Position numbers and translations under genes: made by a program. A stretch of 64,000 bases of DNA from Bigelowiella natans CCMP2755 (Eukaryota; Cercozoa; Chlorarachniophyceae). This document shows positions 34,001-44,828 of this stretch, one piece after another. The stretch spans positions 177,001-241,000 of the forward strand of contig ADNK01001386.1 in the NCBI GenBank assembly GCA_000320545.1. Direction: 5' to 3'. Every line of letters begins with the position of its first letter. The stretch's first letter is position 1. Under the pieces are notes generated by a model, which was given only the letters and a program-made list of their open reading frames with translations, did no database searches and had not been told where the DNA came from.

Positions 34001-34890
34001 TCATCTTTGGATTCAAAGTTTGACTGATGTTGCTCAATGGCGAGATTTCCTTGAACACCTGCTGCACGAATGATGTGTCCACCGCCTTCTCCTGCCACTG
34101 CAGACACGTCCAAAGATGCTGGTACGAAATTGATTTTCTCTTCAGCGCTTAGCTCACGAGGTGCTAATTCTGAAGATGTTCGTTCTTGATGGTCGACTAG
34201 ATGATCAACAAGCTCAGCTTCAGTTTTCCGCTGGACATCAGCTTCTGAAAGTGCTCCTTCCCCTTCAATCCTACTAGCAAGTTCCCTGACATCTTCAGCT
34301 GCCATTTGCTCGAGAACATTGCGTTTCCCAGCCTTCCTCGATGATTTTCTTCGCGGAGCAAGACTTTCGTTGATGGATGTTTGCCTTTTCTTGTTGCTGG
34401 GCATTGCTTTGTTGGATGAACACAAGTGGATTTGAATCTGCGAGGATCATCAAATGGCTTTCGCTTGGGACCAAAACTGAGAAAAAAAATGAGACGAAAA
34501 GTTTCGAAACAAGCCGTTTTGAAGCAGTTCGATGACAACATTTCCTTCAGAAATTCACCGACAACGCAAACTCAGGCGATGTCAAATTTGGCTAGTGACA
34601 TCGGCAACAATTGGCCACGCTAGACGCATGCAAAAGCTCAATTTTGGTGATTTTCTTGAAACATTTCCAAAAACATTTGCAAACACATTTGATTTGATTT
34701 GGTTTGAACAAATGCGAACATTTTGAAAAATCATTTGCAAATGCCAAACACTTGCAGCCTCATGTTTGGTTTGTTCAAATGCCACTCTAGCTCATGCAAA
34801 CAAGTGTTTGATTTGAACAAATGTCATTTGTTCAAATGTGTTTGCAAACATGTTTGTTTTCAAGTGTTTGTATATTTGTGCCCAGCCCTG
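31044..34890 (-). mobile_element. Complete hAT-superfamily DNA transposon (3847 bp)
   Basis: Bounded by terminal inverted repeats TAGGGCTGGGCAC (left) and GTGCCCAGCCCTG (right), which match except for the outermost base; CAGGG is the usual hAT terminus. It is flanked by a perfect 8-bp target-site duplication, ATCAAATC, at 31036-31043 and 34891-34898; 8 bp is diagnostic of hAT. Subterminal regions are full of short words such as TTTGAACAAA and TTTGCAAA in both orientations. The element carries one transposase gene on the minus strand. An uninterrupted relative of the insertion site exists at 24990-25090. Confidence 0.93.
31596..34425 (-). CDS. hAT transposase with BED zinc finger
   Basis: The main frame 33584-31596 carries the hAT catalytic core: first Asp in LTTDGWSS, second in TRDNGSNVTKA, the invariant DVPTRWNST block, and Glu in TSVESERIFS in the C-terminal dimerisation domain. 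Immediately upstream, 33833-33585 encodes a BED finger (WAWQWATF, AICKLCNKK, LASHLTRMH). The two lie in the same frame, separated by one TGA at about 33585. A 55-base GT..AG intron with a T-rich tract would remove it in phase. A further upstream frame at 34425-33990 (MPSNKKRQTSINESLAPRRK, acidic tail) is a likely first coding exon. The catalytic residues are intact, so the element may be active or recently so. Confidence 0.85.
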
Positions 34891-34898
34891 ATCAAATC

Positions 34899-36356
34899 TT
34901 GTCAATGGTCATGCATCCTGCTGTAGCCATGCAAAGCAGCGGCTACAGCGCTGATCTTGTGTCGGTTTGTCTCCACTGTGATGATGTGTTTCATGCACGC
35001 GCGCTAGCACGTAAAAGAATGTGCATCATGTCGTCTGTGTCGTGCAGCACGCCCGATGTACGCACCTGTGTACCGTCTTTCTTTTTCAGCTTGCGAGTGA
35101 GAACATTTTCGTCTCGATCAGTTTTGCGTTTCATGATGGCTTTCAATGGATTGCGCAATGTGCGTTGTTGGTGGAAACAGGTGGTGTTTGTGTGCTTCGC
35201 ATTGACGCAGATGATCCATTTGTGTCTTGCTGCAAGATGCCACATGCTAATATGTGTCGCATGTGGCATCTGCGCCTCTTCGCGTTCTAGCGTTGTCCTC
35301 GTGACAACATGAATTTCCCAGGTTTCTCACCCCACAGATGGTGCGCATTCATATGATTTAATATATATCATCGGCACCATGGAATTACTGCGATCCACAT
35401 CTTAGCTAGCGTACGTGCGCGTAGATGGCAGCTAGTTGATGAGACTGTATGGATAATGGTGAACAACTGCATGCCGCCATGCATGAGCACATATAGCTAC
35501 ATATGATACTAAGACACTGTAGGTATTTACATAACTACTGGCGCAATTTGTTGCATTTATCACATTAGACTTTGCTCTAAATATCATTTTTTCGTTACCT
35601 GGATACAGAAGCTAGTCGGTGCATAAAAGGGATTGATGTCGAACAATGGGTTTAAAATTTCGCTCTTTGTACGTCTTCCCTTGAAATCTCTAAAGCTAAT
35701 TATTTGCCACTACTACGATCTTGATTGATCATCCCATATATAAAGTTCGAGGTTCCTGAACTTATCTCCAACAGATCCGACAATAATACACCATGATGAA
35801 TCAAGGTAAGCAAACAAATCTTTGGATAGTGAATGAGGAGATGATGTTTAACTGTTGAGGCAATATGTTTCATACCGCTCTGTTTCTTCTCCTGCTCTTA
35901 AATACTGTCGGCACAACCTGCGAGACAAATTGCAGTTCGTAAGATGCTTTCAAAACGGAATCAGAGTTCGAGGAAAGAAGTCACCATTGAAGTACGCTCT
36001 GGCTTCTTTAACACGAGATCTATTACACATGGCTAATCTCAATATCAAAAGTCTGAAGTGTCCAGATAAGATTCCAAGAACGAGCTGGTTTTTGTTTTCC
36101 TGAGGTCTCCGAGATCCACGTAGGCCCACCATTAATGAACCTGGGGTGCTCCGAAAAAAAATTATATGAGGTAAATATATCTGATTTATAGATTACGACA
36201 ACCACACATTGTTGTCGTACTACCGCCGTGCACCAGTCTGATCAAATATCTCGGTTGATCCAGAATTCGGATGTGGATTGGTAGTTTTTCCTTCCAGTAG
36301 TCTAGATTTCTAGTTCAATATTAGGTTGACGCATGGATAAAACCGCCTGCATTTAG
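34899..36356. other. Dispersed-repeat flank and 5' region of the RhoGAP gene
   Basis: Left part is the continuation of dispersed-repeat copy 2. Near 35792 a short ATGATGAATCAAG precedes a good donor (GTAAGC). Near 35867 a frame reads MFHTALFLLLLLNTVGTTCE, a signal-peptide-like start, with another donor after it. These may be 5' exons of the RhoGAP gene or of a small secreted protein; neither could be linked in phase. Confidence 0.35.
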
Positions 36357-36634
36357 GATATGTTGCAAGGCACTTGTAGAACAGGCGTCGGGGGATCATC
36401 GGCTTGTTCGACTTTTCTTCAAACGATTCTTCCCGAACTCTCCCTCCCCCCTCTCAATAGGTCTTCTACAAGTCATGCAAACTACAGTATATTAGTTTTG
36501 AGAAGTAGGATGTGGCTAATTTACTATCCATGCTTCAAGAGAGTCTATTACGGTGTTTGATCGAGTAGTTACAATAATCACTACAATGTGTGTGAGATGG
36601 TGCCTAAAGAATAATATTACATCGGATCTGTGTA

Positions 36635-36684
<50 letters not shown>

Positions 36685-39600
36685 TAAATGTGATCTTAAA
36701 GGAAAGAACCTCATGAAGGCGGAGCCAGAGGATAAGCCGCAAATGCCTACAAATCGCCCCCGGAGATATACCAGGGAAAACCCCCCTCCCCCCCCTCCCC
36801 GGAGGGCTTCTGCCATGGCAGCCTTGGTACCACCTCTCCTCGTACTGACACATGCAGTTAATATGATACATATCTTCCACAGTCCATCAAAGTTACGAGC
36901 CCCGCATCGGACAAGAAGACTGGGTATAATAATTGCACCATCTCCGACCCTTATTCTTCCCGTAGATCCCTCATCATTCCTCCGACTTACAGCAACCCAC
37001 GAAGAAGCGTAAGCCCTACACGAAGGATACCAGAAAAATATCAAACAGCTCCTGGATCTTTGGGGTTTGAGTAAAAATCTTTGTTGACACCCAGTATCAA
37101 TTTGATTCAGTAACAACTATGGCTACAATTGTTTAGATCTCAGATTGAAAACCCGCCAGTTTACCCCCCACATGTGCTCGAATGGAAGGTAGAAAGATGA
37201 GAATCACTAATAGTTTCTTCACCCTAATCGGAAAATGAAACATTTCATCAATAGCTCATTGGGCGCACGGGTCATGTGATGCCTGTACTCGTACCCTTCC
37301 GGGATGTTGGTATGGCTGGCAAGCTAATCGTCAATGTCAAAGAGGCAAAGGGTCTACATATAAAGAAAGGGCGTGAAGCTAGCGTCGAGATCTGTCTTGG
37401 TGAACATAGGAGCAATAAGTAAGTATGCTTGGAGAGTTAGAGGGGGTAGCAGTAAATGGTAGTAGCAGTAGTTGTATAGTGACATATCCTCATTTGTTCA
37501 AACTTCACCACCATTTAATGCAACCTTTACACTAATACAGGCTAAAACGAATAACTCAGCGTTGTAAGGTGCTTTTAAAATCACCATTGACATAAATTCA
37601 CACGTCGCTTGTCGCAGCACTTCGGTGACAAAACGCTAAACCTTTTTCCTCGAGGTTAAGAACGTGCAGTCCGTTGATAGAGTATCTCATCATCATCGTG
37701 TTCTCATCATTTTCCTGATCTTCCTCCTTTGTCAGCCATGCCGGCTCGTGAGTCATACAATAAAGTGGGAGACGGAACTTGTGATCCCTATCGCTCACTT
37801 AGATAGGGTTCTGCGCTTGAAGCTCTACACACACAATAGCAAAAACGTCATAAAAAATCGCAATGAGGTATAACACTAAAGGTTGAAAAGATTACTAAAA
37901 CTACACCCACCTTGTCGTCGTCGTCTTGTGAATTGTGGTATACACTAGTAATCGGTCATTGATTTACATCAGGTTGGCAAGTTGAAGATTCCTATATCTC
38001 CCTTGCTTTTACTACTTCACCCCAAGTAAGAATACAAATTACCCTAAAATGATGGTTTTCGCTCCTCTAGATCGCATGGCGATTGGGTTCGCAACGGTCT
38101 TTCTCCTTTCTCGTGTGATGAGGAATAATTCCTGCTTCTGGTGAAATACGTACTACTAAATAATGATCCCCATATATAGATGCTTTCAGACTCTTAAATT
38201 TATGATGGATGCTTACATATGAGCATGTAAATGTTGGTTAGAATCGAGGATGCTAAGGAGAATATCTTACCACCGAGATCACGTAAGCTCTCGTTGACTA
38301 CTACACGAAGTATGTATTTAATGGTGACGGACGATACGTTGTTTGTTTAGCACAAAGCCACGCAACTTTCTCTGATCTACGCAGACGATCAACGCAGATT
38401 GCAGCAAAGCAATGTCAATACTGGTAATGTCAATTATGACAATCATCAACTTTAAAATGAATAAGGGGAGTTTAATAGCTAGATATTCAAGTGCACACAA
38501 CGGCCAATGTCGCATTATGACCTGGAAATATCGCTCTTTTTCCCAACAAATTCTTTTTTGCTCCTTATTTTCTTCTTGATCTCCTCTTCCCTACTCGTGG
38601 CATAACTGCCAACTCAGGTTCGATTTGCACAGCAGCAAAGATCAAGTCGTTGGACAAATCCACCTTGGATTTCGTCTTCATCCAGAACCAGGGGCAAAGA
38701 TAAAAGCATACCACACACCAGTACGAGCATCATCTTCCTCCTCCTTCACTCCGTCTGTTCTTTGTGATCATCATCATTTACTTATTGCCATTGATTCTCT
38801 TCTTGATTCAGTTCATAGAGGAGGTCGAGAAGAGGAGGAACATGCCGTCTTCTTCAAAGCAGCAGCATGTAGACGAATCGATGGGCCACTTTGGAGTTGA
38901 ATTAGAACACGTCATGGAGCAATCACGCTATCAATACCCAGAAGTGTGCTTTCATGTCGTTGAGTATCTGAGGGAAACAGGGGGTGTCAAGGAACCAGGA
39001 ATATTTCGCAAAGAGGGTAGTAGTAGTAGTAGTAGTAGTAGTAGTAATAGTAGTAGTGGCTCGAACCATTTTCTTTAATTTTGAAATATAATTTGGTACA
39101 TACTCTTTAGCAAAAAACCATGCATGCATCTACCCCCTCTTCTAATAATATCCCTAATGAATAAACGCACGCCACTCTCTTTGCCATTATTTAGGAAGGG
39201 AGTCCACAATTAGAGAGCTAGCAAAGAGCTTCGATCAAGCGAAACCGGTCGTAGTATCCTCCGAATAGTCAAATGATTGCATTTCACCTCGTTTACTCTT
39301 TGAGGTGAATCACATGCCAAACTAACTCCGTCATTCTCTCCTTCTCCTTTCTTTGCCAATGAACGACGAAGGTGACATCTTTTAGCAGTCCGCACGACGC
39401 TGCGGGATTGCTCAAACTCTTCTTCCGTTCTCTTCCCGAATCTATTATTCCTCCACTGCATCTGGGGCCATTTATAGAAGCAAACCAGGTGTTGCCGTAG
39501 CGCATAATAGCATAGAGCGAAATACCATATTCTGTGTGAAGAAAATGAAGCACATAAATCCACCAGAAATGAATAGACACCTCTTTCGAATGCGAGATAA

Positions 39601-40258
39601 CCCATCCGAACTAAATGTATTTTATTGAAACAGAGCGATAACTTGAAAGTGAAGATTGATAAGTTTAAGGTGGTGATGATTTCCAGTAGTATCAACAGAT
39701 AAGAGGGAAAGGTAAATAAATATTGCTGTGTTTGTTATTTGAAGGTAATCCTAGCAGCTTTACCCGAATCGAATAGAAAGCTGTTAAGGTTCCTCATGGG
39801 TTTCCTGAACGAAGTCCATTGCCACGCCAAAGAGAACAAGATGGAGGTCTGCTGTCGTACACGATACATTATCATCTTCCTTATGATTAAGATGGACCAT
39901 CGATTCTCTTTAGGCTAAGAATCTAGCAACATGTTGGACCCCAAGTCTGGTATATTTAACAGAGAATGATAAGGTAGCACTCTGAAGTTCGATCAAACTC
40001 AAGCGTATTATGCTGTTGATTCTCGGCTCATCTAAATATTTTTTTCCTCAGGATGACAAGTTACCTTTGGATATTGCAGCGTTGAAAGCAATAGCCAGTC
40101 CCGATGCAAGATCGTGCATTGAATTGCTAATAACGTGAGTTTTTGGTTCTTTTTTAAGTATCAATTTCCAGATCTGATTGTTTCGAACTCTCAGGCATCA
40201 GAGGGATATATTTTATACTGGATCAGACAGCAATAAAAGTTTACAAGGTCCATCTTAG
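36357..40258 (+). CDS. C2-domain RhoGAP protein
   Basis: Rho-family GTPase-activating protein built from many small exons. The order is a Pro-rich N-terminus (exon about 36700-36825, NPPPPPPRRAS; next exon from about 36882), then a C2 domain (about 37255-38030: GKLIVNVKEAKGLHIKKG, ASVEICLGEH, IKWETELVIPIAHLDRVLRL, VGKLKIPISPLLLLL), a linker (VVGQIHLGFRLHPEPG), then RhoGAP. RhoGAP blocks are FGVELEHVMEQ, VKEPGIFRKEG with the catalytic arginine finger, LLKLFFRSLPESIIPPLHL, LPESNRKLLRFLMGFLNEV, ENKMEAKNLATCWTPSLVYL and a last exon ending at 40258. It should stimulate GTP hydrolysis by Rac/Rho/Cdc42, with membrane targeting by the C2 domain. The exon at 36357-36486 and the true start are tentative. 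Confidence 0.83.
36637..36683. repeat. (TA)n microsatellite
   Basis: A TA run in the intron just upstream of the Pro-rich exon of the C2-RhoGAP gene. Confidence 0.92.
39017..39058. repeat. (GTA)n array starting at a splice donor
   Basis: The first GTA is the 5' splice site after the RhoGAP exon that ends FRKEG; the array then continues into the intron. Confidence 0.85.
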
Positions 40259-40758
40259 CATATAGTGGTGAAAAACTGGAGCAACATTAATTAAATGTGT
40301 AATATGAGCCTTTAATAAACTCAGCGTTACTTGTTGCATTATATATAGAATTAGCTAATAATGACAACATGATCATAATCTGCTAGCTGTGCGTGGGTGC
40401 CACAGGCTTATCTAGCTTATGTGTCAATATGCTGAAAGTATATAGAAGCAGGTTGTCATGCATGAGTGCTGCTACACACGTACATTCGCGCTCATTGTCG
40501 TAATTGATGATGACTACCGCGTGGATGCGTATTATATGTACACATGCATCTCTAACCTCCATATAGTTTTAGAGTTCGATCACCGGTCGCACGCGTACAG
40601 TATATATACGACACGTCTCGTGTGCGCAAAGTGCAAGCGTTCTAGCTATGACAATGTCGTGGACATGTGGATATATGATGATGCCACACATAGTGCATGC
40701 TGCATGCCATATGCAACAAACAGCCACGAACTATGCGCAATATATATACATATATATG

Positions 40759-40810
<52 letters not shown>

Positions 40811-41013
40811 CTAGATTGTGTATGCTAGTACGCGCTGTGTTCCAGAAATATTAGACATATGTATAGTGTTTTCATATCTAATAATATAGCTTAGCTTGTT
40901 CGTCGCGATCTCATTCCGCGATATTCTCCTCAGTTATATGAGAAAATTTTTGAGTAACCAGCATAGATATGTCTAAAAAATAGCTCTCTCCACACACACA
41001 CACACACACACAC

Positions 41014-41066
<53 letters not shown>

Positions 41067-41200
41067 ATAGTTAATTATGTGTTGCAATTATCATGAATTC
41101 ATCAACTGAGCAACTCAGCTTCTAATAATTCTGATACAAATTGCAATTATCTGTGCCATTATTCATGGTGAAATAACCTAGATCAGGCTATTTGTTTCTA
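40259..41200. other. AT-rich intergenic region with long (TA)n and (CA)n-(TA)n arrays
   Basis: TA arrays at about 40741-40806 and a CA-to-TA compound array at about 40990-41064, plus GCATGC-rich sequence resembling the dispersed repeats. No coding exon is supported. Confidence 0.6.
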
Positions 41201-41629
41201 TCAGTCGGCAGTGCCGCTTCTAATCTGCCAAGACTTGAGATTTGAGTCAAATATGAATGTATCTTGACCAAGAAACATGAAGTCTGTGAGGAGAACCATA
41301 CCCCAGAACACAGACAGGATAATCCAGTGAAAGTGGTAGTTCCTAATATTGGGAAACATTAACATGAGAATCAAAAGCATAGTTCCTTCGAAATCTCATC
41401 ACGCCTTGGTCTCTCATTTCTCTCCATCTTTCCTTCACACACACGGAGTGAAGATAAATTCGAAAAACTGCATAAGTGATTGTTACTTGGCTAAGAACTC
41501 CATGCAATTCAACAACATAAAGTGTAGTTACTAATAACTGGATAACCTTGAATAAGCCGCAAAGGAGAAGAAGATGAGCCAGAAGAGGATAAAGAGGCCA
41601 AAGTTACGTCTGTAGTTAAACAGCGCCAT
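41201..41629 (-). CDS. Possible 75-aa two-transmembrane protein
   Basis: Two exons, 41629-41547 and 41342-41201, join in phase through GT..AG. The product starts MALFNYRRNF, has one hydrophobic segment (GLFILFWLIFFSFAAYS), a second (HFHWIILSVFWGMVLLTDFM) and ends in a short polar tail (WQIRSGTAD). No family is recognised. Clean splice phase, two Trp-rich membrane segments and a compact intron argue for a real gene, but the product is short and there is no homology evidence. Neighbouring frames in the intron do not fit as coding. Confidence 0.5.
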
Positions 41630-42178
41630 TGTCCTTGTTGGCTGTACGAGGGCTATCTAAGTCTTTGCGTGACTTTATATCGGTGAGAATGCCATGGGTT
41701 TTTACCAATTATTCCGTCATTTTGCATGTCGTTACAGTAAAAATAAGGTCTCTATTCTGATATAGAAAAAATAATTTGTAAGATCCTAATGGGATCAACG
41801 ATTCCCCAGAATGGCCAGAGATTTTACAGGGCATAGGCCTAATTTCTCAATTTATTTGCATAATTCCTAAATAAGAGCATAAAATCAGAAGCATCCATAA
41901 CTATAATGACTCTTATGATATCACGCCGAACATCCTCATCACAGCAAATTTCTTCCGAATACATTAGTTTTCATATCTGCGACAAAGCGAAAACATTATT
42001 AGACCGGTTGGTAAAGGAATCAATACTAGGCAAAAAATATTCCCAGAAATACCTAATTATTCATCCCAAAGTAAAAAGATGATTGGACAGATTGATGTCA
42101 TTCTGGGCAAGAATTAATCGGTAAAAGATCTAGCTCATAGAGTCACGTTCAAAGTCCTCATTGCCGGCCACAGTCAAG
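41630..42178. promoter_or_regulatory. Divergent region between two small genes
   Basis: About 550 AT-rich bases between oppositely directed starts. Nothing recognisable beyond a presumed promoter role. Confidence 0.4.
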
Positions 42179-43287
42179 ATGGCGGCGGCCCAACCCCGAC
42201 CTGCCTCGAATGGCCAGCATCTTGTAATACGTGTGTTCTGACTACGATCGAAGTTTTGGAGCTTCCAATTTCTTTTCATATCCAAAACATTGTCACCATC
42301 CGTCTTCCTAAGTGTTGCAACACGCACTGCTGCTACTACTACTACCACTACTACCCCTCTATTATTTCCAAAGGACCCTTGCGACTACCTTACTGGTTGC
42401 TGGAAAAGAAACCTTGAATGGCGTCAGTTTGGGGGAAATTTCAAGAGACTTCGAGGCACAAATGCTATTGTTGTGGTAATGTCCAAACCTTCCCCTTTTT
42501 GCAGGGACTAATAATATCGATATCACTCCTTCTTCTCCCAGATCGAAGAGTACATAAGCTCCGTGAAAGAGGACGGAACGCGGTAGTAGTAGTAGTATTA
42601 GTAGTAGTAGTTGTTGTTGTTGTGCACTCATGAGTTCTATTCGTCGTTTGGGGGATAATAACATTCCTTATTCCTTGAACCATTGAGGGGAAAATCTTAT
42701 TCAGAAGTGATTTCCGCGATGGAACTATAGGTATTTGAAGTGGAGCTTCGGTAGAGGCCTCAAGCCTGTCGACCTTAGATTCGGCTACGTAATGAAGGTA
42801 GTATTATCATCAGTACGTACAACAACAACAACAACAACAACAACATGGCACACTACTACTCCTACTACTACTACTACTACTATTTTGGTCCTTCTCCTGC
42901 TCGCTGCTCTCCTGAAGCAACTTGCTGCTGTCGAATCGCTTCAAGTCTAAATAAGTACTGCTACCATAACACAGTTCAATGCTGGTCTGGAAAATAGTGA
43001 TGATGAGAACAAAAAAGCTGATTCCACGGCGATAGAGTGGCAATATTGCGGTATATTATTAATAGCTGCTATGATGATGATTTATAGTCAGAGAGAGGAT
43101 GCCATCGGTAATGGTGAAGTAGGACAGCAAGAACAATAACTTTTTTTCTACCAACTACTATGTTGTTATAATTCTCAGGGCATCTTTGTAGCGGGGTGTT
43201 CCAGCAAAACACGAAAGTTTACGTATTGAACTTCCACCTCAAAACGTCCACCGTCGTCATCACGTACCGGATACTGGATAAGAACAG

Positions 43288-43318
<31 letters not shown>

Positions 43319-43669
43319 CAGTAGTTGGATTAACGTGGTGCTTTCAGTTGCAGTAGTAGCTAGTAGTAATAAAGCCATGATACTAATAAGCAGCAGTATG
43401 GATGGATAGTGTCATTCAGCTGCTCCCCAATACCACGTTTGTTGTTGTTCTTACCCGGTTTCTATCCCCTTCTTTCCATTATCTTCACCTACATGCCCGA
43501 CACTACCCCCCCCCCCTTTCCAGAAATGGCAGTTTGTATAGTCGAGGTCGATGGGCGCCACACGCCAACTGTGCAAATGGGAAATATGTATATATGCATC
43601 ACCAACAACAAAAGAACAAGACAATATCAGATCATCACGTTCAATCAACATAGTAGTTGCAGCAACTAG
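42179..43669 (+). CDS. Unrecognised seven-exon protein, probably beta-rich
   Basis: Exons 42179-42223, 42374-42475, 42542-42582, 42731-42797, 42975-43050, 43179-43286 and 43524-43669 all join in phase at GT..AG sites, giving about 195 residues. It begins MAAAQPRPASNGQHL. Then come DPCDYLTGCWKRNLEWRQFG, NFKRLRGTNAIVV, IEEYISSVKEDGTRYLKWSF, KPVDLRFGYVMKF, STAIEWQYCGHLCSGVF, TKVYVLNFHLKTSTVVITYR and MAVCIVEVDGRHTPTVQMGN. I do not recognise a family. The Gly-x-Trp near the start and the alternating hydrophobic strands recall calycin/lipocalin-type barrels, but this is inference only. There is no signal peptide and no membrane segment. Consistent phase across six introns makes the gene itself credible. 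Confidence 0.6.
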
Positions 43670-44828
43670 AGAGACTGCTTCTTCAAGATGGCTTTCGTTA
43701 CTACTCTATGACTAAAAAGAGCTGCATTGCCATGGAACGAAAACTATCAGCTAGGCGATAGGATTTTCCGAATTTGAGTCCTCTCTAAATGCAAAGTTAC
43801 TGTTCTCTCGGATTAAGACAAGAAACCTATTATGATCTTGCAAATAAGAGCACATTCCTTCTCTTTCTTCTAACCGTCGTTCTGTTTGCGGTGTTATTTA
43901 TTTAGGTACAGATTGGACCCTAACATGTATAGCACGAAGAAATCGGATGATTCCTGACAACGACGCTTAGCACATTGATGGAGGCTGCTGAATTAAGAGT
44001 GTACTGAGGACTTTACTTTTGCGTCTAGCAGATTTTATTGCGTGGATGCAATTCTCATTAACGTCCGTCTACGGAGCCTCAAATAACCTTTAATTGTCAG
44101 TGTGCATATGAGAGACTAGGATTAAATAACTCCAAGGCGTGAAACTGCGCTAGTTAGAGCGTAAGCATATGCATGCACTCAGGCGATGTAGAATAATATC
44201 GTCCCCATTTGTCGTCGTCCGATAGTATCTTGTCAACATGTACTTAATGGCCCAGAGCGCGCATATGTATAATATCATTTTATGTGACTATACGTTACGC
44301 GCTTCGTACTTATGACGCGACTTAGGTTTTTGGTCATAACAACAAAATTCACTCAATCTGAAAATATACATCTAATGCGTACGAATGCCTAGTGATGGTT
44401 CGAAATGAATGAGGTACGATGAGACACATATTTCAGGATTTACGCAGTCACTTGATTTCTGTCACATTTCGACCTATTATTTGTAAGACGGATCTAATGA
44501 ATCAATTGAATATGTTCAATGGTCATCCTTATGTACGTAGCTGTGCAATGCAGCGGCTTGTACAGCGCTAATGTTGAATTTGGTGTTTTATTTGTGCACA
44601 GTATACTAGCTAGCCGTATACATGTCAGTGGCTGCTGTGTATTCATTGCTGTTGTGTGATTATCTTCTGTTGATATTTTTATGCTACGTGAAAGCTTTCA
44701 GCGCGCAAGCATAGCATACACTTTTGGCGCTACACAGACGATTGCATCCACATGGAATGTCATAAGTCGCAACAGTACAATTAACCATTGTATCCTCACT
44801 TGATCAATATAAGTTCTGTCAAAAAGGA
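43670..44828. other. Convergent intergenic region with dispersed-repeat copy 3
   Basis: Between the 42179 gene and the URB1 3' end. The segment 44485-44580 belongs to the dispersed repeat family. No coding exon is supported. Confidence 0.6.
44485..44580 (+). repeat. Dispersed repeat family, copy 3
   Basis: Reads AGACGGATCTAATGAATCAA, then CAATGGTCATCCTTATGTA and GCAGCGGCTTGTACAGCGCT, collinear with copies 1 and 2 but diverged, with the ATCAAATC word degraded. Confidence 0.7.

Larger units (their letters stand above)
30950..35300 (+). repeat. Dispersed repeat family, copy 2, split by a hAT insertion
   Basis: The left half (GAGACGGATGCAATGA then ATCAAATC) ends at 31043 and the right half (ATCAAATCTTGTCAATGGTC, then GCTGTAGCC and GGCTACAGC) resumes at 34891. 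Without the transposon the two halves read like copies 1 and 3. The outer limits are approximate. Confidence 0.7.
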
